Part shown: one piece after another, positions 33,286-40,708 of the stretch
Numbering within the stretch: the first letter of the stretch is position 1
Layout of the letters: each line of letters begins with the position of its first letter
Assembly (NCBI GenBank): GCA_031555145.1
Contig: JAVBUR010000009.1
Coordinates: 1 to 60,087 of the forward strand
Length of the DNA stretch: 60,087 nt
Source: JAJDIA01 sp031555145
Lineage (GTDB): Bacteria; Bacteroidota; Bacteroidia; Bacteroidales; Tannerellaceae
Direction: 5' to 3'
The notes under the pieces: model-generated
The model's database searches: none
The model's input: only the letters and a program-made list of their open reading frames with translations
Told to the model about the DNA's origin: nothing
Position numbers and translations under genes: made by a program

Positions 33286-34475
33286 CCGATCTTTTTCAAG
33301 TAGTTACAAATTCCGTGCCATGAACGTAAACAAAGTATGGCAATCAACGGAATAAACGCTGTGTTCAGTTGCTGCGGGATATAATGCCAGGCGCACAGTA
33401 GCATGAAAAGCGCTGCAAAGTTAATAAAATGATAACAGAAAACCGCCTTCTTCCACCTTAAACAAATCAAAATCACCGCAATGAGGTGGAAAGGATGCAG
33501 CCACACCGTCGACCAGTTCGGCCACATGCAGGGGTGGGTTGAGATGAAACAAAGGAAGAACAATACGCAACCTGCTATGCCGGCCAGGCTGAAGAGAAGG
33601 ATATTTACAATGACAAAAGCCTTCTTTCGCTGCCATTCCAGGTAAGTGATGCCTGCGATCAGCGCGAATAATAACCAGCCGCACAGCAGTGGGGTGAAGA
33701 CCGTGTTTAACAAGTCGGCGCCATTGTCTTCCACCTGGACGGCGTCGACTACGGAAGTGGCCGCTACCAGTCGGCGTTCCGTTCCATCGACGCGTTGAAC
33801 GGTGGCTTTCGCCAATTCATCTTTCAGGTAGACGGGGAGGAACATCATTTCGTGGGGGGTGGCGAGACGGTCGGATGGGCTACCCAGTGCGATGTCGCAG
33901 CCGAAGGTGATCCAAGGGTGATTCCGGGTACAATAACTGACCATGTCGCGGAAGCTTAGTTGCTTAGGAGGGTCGTTATATACGATCTTCCCTTCCACAC
34001 TCTTTTCTACCATAACCGGTAGGCGGGTGGCACAGTTGTCGAAGAAGAAGTTATAGCGGTATACGGCATTCTCCGGTTGTGCGTTCATTACCAATGCTTC
34101 CCACAGATGTTGCCTTTCGTCTGCATTGAGATCAAGAACCTGCTCGGTCACATTGCTCCCTCGCATCTGATAGGACGCAATATAATGCGAATATTCGCTT
34201 GTGTCCAGTTTATAATCGGTTTCCCCTAAAGCAAAGCGATACATGAAATTAGGTTTGGAGAAGTCGAAGATACCATAGTTGAAAATGACATCCAGCCCCC
34301 TTGCCGGCTCTTGTACGCGGAAGGCAGCATGTCCAAAGAGTGTGAACACGGCCTCATCGTGTGGATCGCAGGTCAGGATGCTGATTATCGCCTGTTCACT
34401 CAGTTGCCATTGTCCGTATGCCGGTCGGCACAGGGTGCAAAGAAGGACGAGGGCTATGTATCGGAGCGCTTTCAT
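33282..34475 (-). CDS. DUF4105 (Lnb-type periplasmic domain) membrane protein
   Basis: Function unknown. The start at 34475 (MKALRYIALVLLCTLCRPAYGQ) gives a clean signal peptide and a 397-residue protein; the open frame upstream lies inside upp. The N-terminal half is DUF4105 (FGHAAFRVQEP, then NYNFFFDNCATRLPVMVE), a papain-like-fold domain with a conserved His and Cys. The C-terminal half has about five hydrophobic helices (about 255-390). It overlaps the upp stop by 4 nt (ATGA) and the next start by 4 nt, so the three genes are tightly coupled. A membrane-anchored hydrolase or peptidase-like role is inference. Confidence 0.85.
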   Translation of the reverse strand: MKALRYIALVLLCTLCRPAYGQWQLSEQAIISILTCDPHDEAVFTLFGHAAFRVQEPARGLDVIFNYGIFDFSKPNFMYRFALGETDYKLDTSEYSHYIASYQMRGSNVTEQVLDLNADERQHLWEALVMNAQPENAVYRYNFFFDNCATRLPVMVEKSVEGKIVYNDPPKQLSFRDMVSYCTRNHPWITFGCDIALGSPSDRLATPHEMMFLPVYLKDELAKATVQRVDGTERRLVAATSVVDAVQVEDNGADLLNTVFTPLLCGWLLFALIAGITYLEWQRKKAFVIVNILLFSLAGIAGCVLFFLCFISTHPCMWPNWSTVWLHPFHLIAVILICLRWKKAVFCYHFINFAALFMLLCAWHYIPQQLNTAFIPLIAILCLRSWHGICNYLKKIG

Positions 34476-35131
34476 GAGTCTTTTTCGCCGTAGGCCAGGT
34501 CGCCGGCATCCCCCAGTCCGGGAACGATGTAAGAGTGTTCGTCGAGGTCGTTGTCGAGTGCGGCGACCCATACGGTGATGTCTTTATCGGCCGGCATCTT
34601 TTCGCAGAGGTAGTCCAACGCCTGCCGGCTGGCGATGATGGAGGCCATGTGTACTTCCGCCGGATCACCTTTGGTAAGGAGGGCTTTAAAGGCCAATTCC
34701 ATCGAACTGCCGGTGGCCAGCATGGGGTCGGTGACGATCAACGTTTTCCCGTCAATCCGTGGCGAAGCGATGTATTCGATATGGATATCGAAGTTCAGCC
34801 GGTCTTTATATTTACGGTAGGCCGACACAAAGGCATTCTCCGCATAGTCGAGATAATGCAGGAAACCCTGGTGGAAAGGTAGTCCGGCGCGAAGAATGGT
34901 ACTGAGCACCACCTGGTTGTCGGGTATGTCCATGTTGGCAATACCCAGCGGCGACTGGATGGGGTGCGTGGAGTACTCAAACTGCTTACTGATCTCGTAC
35001 GCCATGATCTCGCCGATACGTTCGATATTCCGGCGAAACCGGAGACTGTCTTTCTGGATATCCACATCGCGCATCTCGGCGACAAACCGGTTGAGGATGG
35101 AGTGTGAGGTACCTAAGTTTACTATTTTCAT
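34472..35131 (-). CDS. upp: Uracil phosphoribosyltransferase
   Basis: Salvages uracil with PRPP to form UMP in the cytosol. Either ATG at 35137 (MVMKIV) or 35131 (MKIV) could start it; the shorter matches relatives. The 219-residue protein has the PRPP-binding motif LIVTDPMLATGSSMELA (about 130-146) and the uracil-binding YIVPGLGDAGDLAYG C-terminus. The -7 box at 35152-35159 leaves an 8-14 nt leader. It heads a coupled run with the DUF4105 and phosphatase-fold genes, an odd partnership between pyrimidine salvage and envelope proteins. Confidence 0.95.
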   Translation of the reverse strand: MKIVNLGTSHSILNRFVAEMRDVDIQKDSLRFRRNIERIGEIMAYEISKQFEYSTHPIQSPLGIANMDIPDNQVVLSTILRAGLPFHQGFLHYLDYAENAFVSAYRKYKDRLNFDIHIEYIASPRIDGKTLIVTDPMLATGSSMELAFKALLTKGDPAEVHMASIIASRQALDYLCEKMPADKDITVWVAALDNDLDEHSYIVPGLGDAGDLAYGEKDS

Positions 35132-35151
35132 AACCATTCTGTTAGCGGTTT

Positions 35152-35181
35152 CAAAAGTAGTAATTCTACTTGAATGCGCAA
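35152..35181 (-). promoter_or_regulatory. upp operon promoter
   Basis: On the minus strand TTG (35179-35181), a 19-nt spacer, and TACTTTTG (35152-35159). This is a good Bacteroidetes -33/-7 pair immediately upstream of upp. Confidence 0.65.
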
Positions 35182-35319
35182 TTATTTCCCGACGACATTC
35201 GTCGATAAAAGAGGCGGTTCGGGAGAATCAGAAAACAGGTTTGCCGATACGATTCGCGGATTCACCGACAGACTTGACCTCTCTGTCGATACCATGAGGT
35301 GTAATAAATACATCTGTTG
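35182..35319. other. Intergenic stretch between divergent promoters
   Basis: No gene seen. It contains a small perfect CGACGA/TCGTCG hairpin at 35190-35204 next to the upp promoter; otherwise nothing recognised. Confidence 0.5.
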
Positions 35320-35327
35320 TATCTTTG
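35320..35327 (+). promoter_or_regulatory. Promoter -7 box of a candidate small RNA
   Basis: TATCTTTG followed by GC, an exact match to the Bacteroidetes -7 box. It is more than 400 nt upstream of the nearest plus-strand gene, which has its own box at 35736. No clear -33 element is seen. Confidence 0.5.
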
Positions 35328-35333
35328 CCGTAC

Positions 35334-35540
35334 AGTAATAAATAAGGTAAACAAACGAGTAAGGTTAACAAGTAAGTGAGTAAAAACCCAACACATTAAA
35401 AGGTATTAGTGGAGGCAAAAAGATTGCCAGGTGAAGATGAGTAAGTAGTACATGTCGCCCTGCCAAGGTTTATCCCTTGCAGGGCGCTTGTATTTGATAA
35501 AAGCCTGGCGATGCTCAGTTAGGCGATAGAAAAGTGTTCC
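35334..35540 (+). ncRNA. Candidate structured small RNA
   Basis: An ORF-less stretch beginning about 7 nt after a strong -7 box. A closing helix (ATTGCCAGGT near 35423-35432 with GCCTGGCGAT near 35506-35515, two G:U pairs) surrounds a wide internal loop and a terminal hairpin in which CGCCCTGC and GCAGGGCG pair (about 35456-35487) with an AAGG/CCTT extension. The closing stem, bubble and terminal hairpin recall 6S-like RNAs, but I cannot identify the family. The ends are estimates. Confidence 0.4.
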
Positions 35541-35564
35541 GGATCAATGTCAAAACCCGGTAGA

Positions 35565-35691
35565 CTATACCATGCCTTTGTGTCTTTTACCTCTTTTCAA
35601 CACCCCAAAACACCCTTCCCTTCTTTCTGAAAATAACAATAACCCTGCGCCTCGATTCAACCGCTTTCAATTCGGCCAAATCTGAAATTCT
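35565..35691 (-). repeat. Dispersed ~120-bp repeat, copy 2 (inverted)
   Basis: Reverse complement of 15850-15971 at close to 90% identity by eye. It lies between the candidate small RNA and the esterase promoter. The minus-strand reading frame through it (35587-35955) overlaps the esterase gene and is not considered real. Confidence 0.8.
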
Positions 35692-35716
35692 TATACAAAC
35701 TACCGCTGCGTGTGGC

Positions 35717-35743
35717 TTGGCTATACTTAATTTGTTATTTTTG
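35717..35743 (+). promoter_or_regulatory. Esterase promoter
   Basis: TTG at 35717-35719, about 16 nt of spacer, then TATTTTTG at 35736-35743. The leader before the ATG at 35761 would be about 12 nt. Confidence 0.55.
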
Positions 35744-35760
35744 CGGGAAATCAAATGCAC

Positions 35761-36576
35761 ATGAAGAAGGTATTGATCGTAGCGGTATTGCTGCAATGGG
35801 TGGTGTTGGCGTCGGCACAGTCGGGAACGACGTATCAGTTGAAGTCGGGTATTTCCTATCGGACAGATGGGGATGCGTATGCTATGGAGCGCTGTAAGCT
35901 GGATGTCTATTATCCGGAGAATGAGGCGGAGTTTGCTACCGTGGTATGGTTTCACGGTGGCGGGCTGACGGGTGGAAATAAGTTTATTCCCCAGCAGTTA
36001 ATGGATAGCAAACTGGCGGTGGTGGCGGTGAACTACCGGTTCCTGCAACAAGTCACTTTGTCAGACTGCATCGATGATGCGGCGGCGGCCGTGGCATGGG
36101 TATTCAACGAGATAGAGAAATATGGTGGTAGCCGGCGGAAGATATTCGTGGCAGGTCATTCGGCCGGAGGTTACTTGGCGACGATGATCGGATTGGATAA
36201 GAAGTGGCTGTTGAAATACTGTATTGACGCCGACGAGATTGCCGGGTTGATTCCTTTCAGCGGGCAGGCCATTACGCATTTTGCTTACCGGCAGTCGAAA
36301 GGCCTGCGGGATACACAGCCGACGATCGACGAGTTTGCCCCACTTTATTATGTACGTGCAGATTGTCCGCCGCTGGTCATTGTCTCGGGCGACCGTGAAC
36401 TGGAATTGCTCGGTCGGTATGAAGAGAACGCTTACTTCTGGCGGATGATGAAGGTCGTTGGCCACAAGCAGGTCTACCTTTATGAATTAGACGGATATGA
36501 TCATGGGGCGATGGCCGCACCGGCATTCCATATCCTGAAACACCATGTGCGGGAAATCTTAAAAGAGGCCCTCTAA
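35761..36576 (+). CDS. Secreted alpha/beta-hydrolase (carboxylesterase-like)
   Basis: Predicted exported esterase of 271 residues. I chose ATG 35761 because it opens a good signal peptide (MKKVLIVAVLLQWVVLASAQ); ATG 35755 adds only MH. The fold shows the oxyanion-hole motif HGGG (about 65-68), the nucleophile elbow GHSAGG (about 135-140, Ser catalytic), a likely Asp in VSGDRELE and the catalytic His in DGYDHGAM. This is the hormone-sensitive-lipase/carboxylesterase pattern often used for acetyl or feruloyl groups on glycans. Its stop codon overlaps the stop of the convergent TPR gene, leaving no room for a terminator. Confidence 0.85.
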   Translation: MKKVLIVAVLLQWVVLASAQSGTTYQLKSGISYRTDGDAYAMERCKLDVYYPENEAEFATVVWFHGGGLTGGNKFIPQQLMDSKLAVVAVNYRFLQQVTLSDCIDDAAAAVAWVFNEIEKYGGSRRKIFVAGHSAGGYLATMIGLDKKWLLKYCIDADEIAGLIPFSGQAITHFAYRQSKGLRDTQPTIDEFAPLYYVRADCPPLVIVSGDRELELLGRYEENAYFWRMMKVVGHKQVYLYELDGYDHGAMAAPAFHILKHHVREILKEAL

Positions 36577-38750
36577 AGGGTGTTCTCTAAGGCGTAACGT
36601 AACTGGTCGAGCATCAGGGGGATTTCTTCTTCCTCAATGCCGGCTGCAAGCAGTTCGGGGATGTCCTGGTTGAATTGTTCGATGAACTTATCGAGGTTGC
36701 CTGCTTCGGAGGCGACTGATTGTTTGTAATACGCTACGGCTTCGCGGATGTGTTGCATGACCCATTCAGTGTGGCCGGCATTCATATAGTCCTGCATATT
36801 GGGCTGGGCGGCAAGTATCTTTTGGTAATATTTTTGCGCCTGCTCGAACTTGCCGGTCAGGAAGGAGATCCAGGCAATGGCGCGGGAGGCTTTGTTGCCT
36901 TTCGTGTCGAGATAGTCTACCTTATAATAATACTTCAACGCTTCGTCGTATCGTTTCAGCTCCAACAGGCAGTGTCCGATGCTTAATTGAATGGACAGAT
37001 TGTCAGGTTCGAGTGCTTCGAAGCGCAAAAAATGGCGGAGTGCTTCTTCGGGGCGCTTCATCGAACGGTAGCAGCCGGCCAGGCGACGGATCACCCATTT
37101 GCTGTTGGGATGCAGCAGGTCGGCGTGGAGGTAGTCGGCGAGGGCGCCTTCGAGGTCGTCCATCATCTGTCGGCAGAAACCGGTCTTCTGGTAGAGGATA
37201 TCGTTCTGCGGGTCGATAACCGAGAGTCGTTGGTAGAGGGGAAGTGCATCGGCTACATAATTCTTACGCAGGTAGTATTCGGCGATAATCGTCAAGCTCT
37301 CGTCATCAGTGATATAGGGACGCAGGATGGGCAGGTTGTGCAGGTCGAGCGGGAGGGTGAAGATATCTTCAAACTCCAACCGCCCGGGATACAGTTTGTA
37401 GAAACGGTAGAGGTCCTGTATGTACTGGCCGGTGATGACCTCCGGTTTGTTGCGTTTGGATATCAGCTCCTGCCGTTGTTGTTCCAACATCTCGCCGGCT
37501 TGGCCGGTGAACTGGTTAATCATCAGGTCGCGGTGTGCCTCAGGCAGTTGCTGGATGCTGAGGAAGAGCGAATACTTGTCGGAGTCGCACATAAACGAAG
37601 CCTGACCAAGGGTGTCGATTACCTCCCATTGCCGCTCTTCTTTCAGGTGCGACATCCCGAATACCGAATGATGCGGTGAGAAGGGGAGGAACCAATTAGG
37701 CAGTTCGCGAAAAAAGGGAAAACTCTTCAGATGTACAAAGGTGGAGTGCATTACGTCGGCACCTTCCATCTGCAATTCGCTGAATTCTTCCATCTTCTTA
37801 CCCAGTTGGCTGTCGCCACCGAACAATTCCTGCCATTCAGGGTTCATGTCGTCACCCAGTTGTTCGGAGAAGTCTTTGAGGTTGATCTTCTTGTTGATCT
37901 TTGGGCTGAGTTTGATCATCTCGGGGATGATCTCTTCCTGTAGGCGACGGGTGATCTTCTCGGTTTCACGCGAGAGGATAAAGCGCAGGATGATGGTGCG
38001 GATATACTGGGTCAGATCGGGAATCGCTTCATTGGCTGCCGCCAGTCGTTCGGCGATCTGCGGGTAGAGATGCGTGCGTTTACGGTAGAGGTAGAGGGTG
38101 AGCAGGAGGCAGACCAGTGCCCGGACGCGGATATTTTCCTCTTCGAGGTGAAGGGCGTCGAGCAGGAGGTATACTTTCTCTTTGTCGAACGACATCTGCA
38201 AACCCATCCACAGGGCGGAGACGATCTGGCTACCGACGGTGGCCGGCAGTTCGTTGTCGAACAGGATCTCTTTGATATCGAGCGCTTCGTCGGCGGTCAA
38301 CGGGTCCGACAGCCAGATGCGGTGGAAGAGGTCGAGTTGGGCGTCTTCAAAGAACGGTTTCTGCTCTGCCGTCTCGGACGCTCCGGAGAGGAAGCGGCGC
38401 AGCCGGGCATAACTCCGTGGGGGAGTCACCTGCCAGTTGCGGCGTTTGCTGTAGAAAGCCAGTGGAGAGAGGTCGGACAGCGCTTTGTGGCGCAGGTGAT
38501 CGGCCATCTCATAGGCGGAGGTCAACAGGGCGTGGTGGATACGTTCGCGGCCCGGGTCTTTGACGCCGTCGAGCCGGTAGCGGAGCATATACTTGTATGT
38601 CTCCTGCATCTCGTTTAGTTTCTCCTGATAGGTATACGCCTGTATACCGGCTATTATTCCCTGGAGGGATACCAGCGCTCCCTTTAACTCTTGCTGATCC
38701 AGTTGCCCGGTCACGCGGTTGTATGCTCGGTTGATTTCCTGTATTGTCAT
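36573..38750 (-). CDS. Tetratricopeptide repeat protein
   Basis: A 725-residue cytosolic-looking protein without a signal peptide. It is helical throughout; TPR-like pairs are clear from about 500 to 690 (for example ADALPLYQRLSVIDPQNDILYQKTGFC, ALADYLHADLLHPNSKWVIRRLAGCYRSM, and ALRHFLRFEALEPDN), so it is likely a scaffold. The N-terminal 480 residues do not match a family I recognise, though similar proteins occur in other Bacteroidales. It is transcribed alone from a TACATTTG -7 box at 38777-38784 and converges on the esterase with overlapping stop codons. Confidence 0.8.
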   Translation of the reverse strand: MTIQEINRAYNRVTGQLDQQELKGALVSLQGIIAGIQAYTYQEKLNEMQETYKYMLRYRLDGVKDPGRERIHHALLTSAYEMADHLRHKALSDLSPLAFYSKRRNWQVTPPRSYARLRRFLSGASETAEQKPFFEDAQLDLFHRIWLSDPLTADEALDIKEILFDNELPATVGSQIVSALWMGLQMSFDKEKVYLLLDALHLEEENIRVRALVCLLLTLYLYRKRTHLYPQIAERLAAANEAIPDLTQYIRTIILRFILSRETEKITRRLQEEIIPEMIKLSPKINKKINLKDFSEQLGDDMNPEWQELFGGDSQLGKKMEEFSELQMEGADVMHSTFVHLKSFPFFRELPNWFLPFSPHHSVFGMSHLKEERQWEVIDTLGQASFMCDSDKYSLFLSIQQLPEAHRDLMINQFTGQAGEMLEQQRQELISKRNKPEVITGQYIQDLYRFYKLYPGRLEFEDIFTLPLDLHNLPILRPYITDDESLTIIAEYYLRKNYVADALPLYQRLSVIDPQNDILYQKTGFCRQMMDDLEGALADYLHADLLHPNSKWVIRRLAGCYRSMKRPEEALRHFLRFEALEPDNLSIQLSIGHCLLELKRYDEALKYYYKVDYLDTKGNKASRAIAWISFLTGKFEQAQKYYQKILAAQPNMQDYMNAGHTEWVMQHIREAVAYYKQSVASEAGNLDKFIEQFNQDIPELLAAGIEEEEIPLMLDQLRYALENTL

Positions 38751-38776
38751 AACATATTATATAACAAATGGTATGC

Positions 38777-38784
38777 CAAATGTA
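38777..38784 (-). promoter_or_regulatory. TPR gene promoter -7 box
   Basis: TACATTTG on the minus strand, 27 nt upstream of the TPR gene start; divergent from lepA. Confidence 0.5.
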
Positions 38785-38806
38785 TGTTTTTTCAGGTGAA
38801 CTTTCG

Positions 38807-38814
38807 TATCTTTG
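38807..38814 (+). promoter_or_regulatory. lepA promoter -7 box
   Basis: TATCTTTG, 23 nt upstream of the lepA ATG. Confidence 0.55.
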
Positions 38815-38836
38815 CACCTCTAAAAGTAAGTAGCAG

Positions 38837-40624
38837 ATGAAGAATATCCGCAATTTTTGTATTATTGCCCATATTGACCATGGGAAAAGTACCCTGGCCG
38901 ACCGTTTGCTTGAGTACACCAAGACCGTGGAAGGAAAGGATATGCAAGCCCAGGTGCTTGACAATATGGACCTGGAACGCGAGCGTGGTATTACGATCAA
39001 GAGCCACGCCATCCAGATGAAATATACCAGTCAGGGCGAAGAATATGTACTGAACCTGATCGATACTCCGGGGCACGTGGACTTCTCGTATGAAGTATCC
39101 CGTTCGATCGCAGCCTGCGAAGGGGCCTTGCTGATCGTGGATGCCGCACAGGGAATCCAGGCACAGACCATTTCCAACCTGTATATGGCCATCGAACATG
39201 ACCTGGAAATCATCCCCGTAATCAACAAGATCGACTTGCCGAGCGCTATGCCGGAAGAGGTGGAAGACCAGATCGTGGAACTGTTGGGTGTGAAACGTAC
39301 CGATATCCTCCGCGCCAGCGGCAAGACCGGCGAGGGAGTATATGAAATATTAGACCAGATCATCGAACGCGTGCCTGCACCGAAAGGTGATCCCGAGGCG
39401 CCGTTGCAATGTCTGATCTTCGACTCCGTGTTTAACTCGTTCCGTGGGATCATTGCCTACTTCAAGGTGGTGAACGGTTCGATCCGCAAAGGCGACATGG
39501 TGAAGTTTATCGCCACCGGCAAGGAGTATGACGCCGATGAGGTGGGCGTGCTGAAACTGGGTATGGAGCCTTGTGACGAAATCGGGACGGGTAACGTCGG
39601 TTATATCATCTCCGGTATCAAAACCTCCCGCGAAGTCCGTGTGGGGGATACCATCACCCATGTGAAGAACGGGGCGAAGGATGGAATAGCCGGTTTCGAA
39701 GAAGTGAAACCGATGGTGTTTGCCGGCGTGTATCCGATCGACAGTGAAGACTTTGAGAACCTGCGTGCTTCGTTGGAGAAGTTGCAGTTGAATGATGCGT
39801 CGCTTACGTTTCAACCCGAGAGCTCGGCCGCGTTAGGCTTTGGTTTCCGTTGTGGATTCCTCGGCCTGCTACATATGGAGATCGTACAGGAGCGTCTCGA
39901 CCGGGAGTTCGATATGGATGTGATCACGACTGTCCCCAACGTATTCTATCATGTATACGATAAGAAAGGGGAGATGACCGAGGTGCATAATCCGAGCGGA
40001 CTGCCTGATCCTACGTTGATCGACCATATCGACGAACCCTATATCCGTGCCTCCGTTATCACGCGTACCGATTATATAGGGCCGATTATGACATTGTGCC
40101 TGGGTAAACGTGCCGTCCTGCTTAAACAAGAATATATCTCGGGCGACCGTATGGAGTTACACTACGATATCCCCCTGGGTGAGATCGTGATCGACTTCTA
40201 TGATAAGTTGAAGAGTATCTCTAAAGGATATGCCTCCTTCGACTACCACCTGCATGACTTCCGTCCCAGTAAACTGGTGAAGCTGGATATCCTGCTCAAT
40301 GGGGAGCCGGTGGATGCTCTCTCCACATTGACGCATGTGGACAACAGTGTCACCTTCGGACGCCGCATGTGCGAGAAGTTGAAGGAGTTGATTCCCCGGC
40401 AGCAGTTCGATATCGCCATCCAGGCCGCTATCGGCTCAAAGATCATCGCCCGCGAAACGATTAAAGCCGTGCGTAAAGACGTAACTGCCAAGTGTTACGG
40501 CGGTGACATCTCCCGTAAGCGTAAGCTGCTCGAAAAGCAAAAAGAAGGGAAGAAGCGCATGAAGCAGATCGGTACGGTCGAGGTTCCGCAAAAGGCCTTC
40601 CTCGCCGTCCTGAAGTTGGACTAA
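38837..40624 (+). CDS. lepA: Elongation factor 4 (LepA)
   Basis: Ribosome-associated translational GTPase involved in back-translocation or ribosome biogenesis. The 595-residue length is standard. G motifs are clear: HIDHGKSTLADRLLEYT (G1, about 10-26), the RGITIK G2 region, DTPGHVDFSYEV (G3), and NKIDLPSA (G4, about 130). The EF4-specific C-terminal domain with GGDISRKRKLLEKQKEGKKRMK (about 551-572) identifies it as LepA rather than EF-G. It stands alone with its own promoter and a bidirectional terminator after it. Confidence 0.98.
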   Translation: MKNIRNFCIIAHIDHGKSTLADRLLEYTKTVEGKDMQAQVLDNMDLERERGITIKSHAIQMKYTSQGEEYVLNLIDTPGHVDFSYEVSRSIAACEGALLIVDAAQGIQAQTISNLYMAIEHDLEIIPVINKIDLPSAMPEEVEDQIVELLGVKRTDILRASGKTGEGVYEILDQIIERVPAPKGDPEAPLQCLIFDSVFNSFRGIIAYFKVVNGSIRKGDMVKFIATGKEYDADEVGVLKLGMEPCDEIGTGNVGYIISGIKTSREVRVGDTITHVKNGAKDGIAGFEEVKPMVFAGVYPIDSEDFENLRASLEKLQLNDASLTFQPESSAALGFGFRCGFLGLLHMEIVQERLDREFDMDVITTVPNVFYHVYDKKGEMTEVHNPSGLPDPTLIDHIDEPYIRASVITRTDYIGPIMTLCLGKRAVLLKQEYISGDRMELHYDIPLGEIVIDFYDKLKSISKGYASFDYHLHDFRPSKLVKLDILLNGEPVDALSTLTHVDNSVTFGRRMCEKLKELIPRQQFDIAIQAAIGSKIIARETIKAVRKDVTAKCYGGDISRKRKLLEKQKEGKKRMKQIGTVEVPQKAFLAVLKLD

Positions 40625-40645
40625 TCCATAAATGAGTATAACAAT

Positions 40646-40685
40646 ATTCCCCGTTGTCGGCTTACAATAAGCAACAACGGGGAAT
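40646..40685. terminator. Bidirectional terminator between lepA and LRR gene
   Basis: A perfect 12-bp stem (ATTCCCCGTTGT at 40646-40657 with 40674-40685) and a 16-nt loop, followed by GTTATTTTAT, between convergent genes. Confidence 0.8.
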
Positions 40686-40708
40686 GTTATTTTATGCCGG
40701 TAGCAACT

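Noticed and set aside
34476..34571. N-terminal extension of the DUF4105 protein
   Set aside because: The extra 32 residues are Arg-rich shadow translation of upp; the start at 34475 opens a proper signal peptide.
35587..35955. A 122-codon minus-strand frame across the dispersed repeat
   Set aside because: It overlaps the esterase signal peptide and promoter, and the homologous frame is not kept in the other repeat copy.
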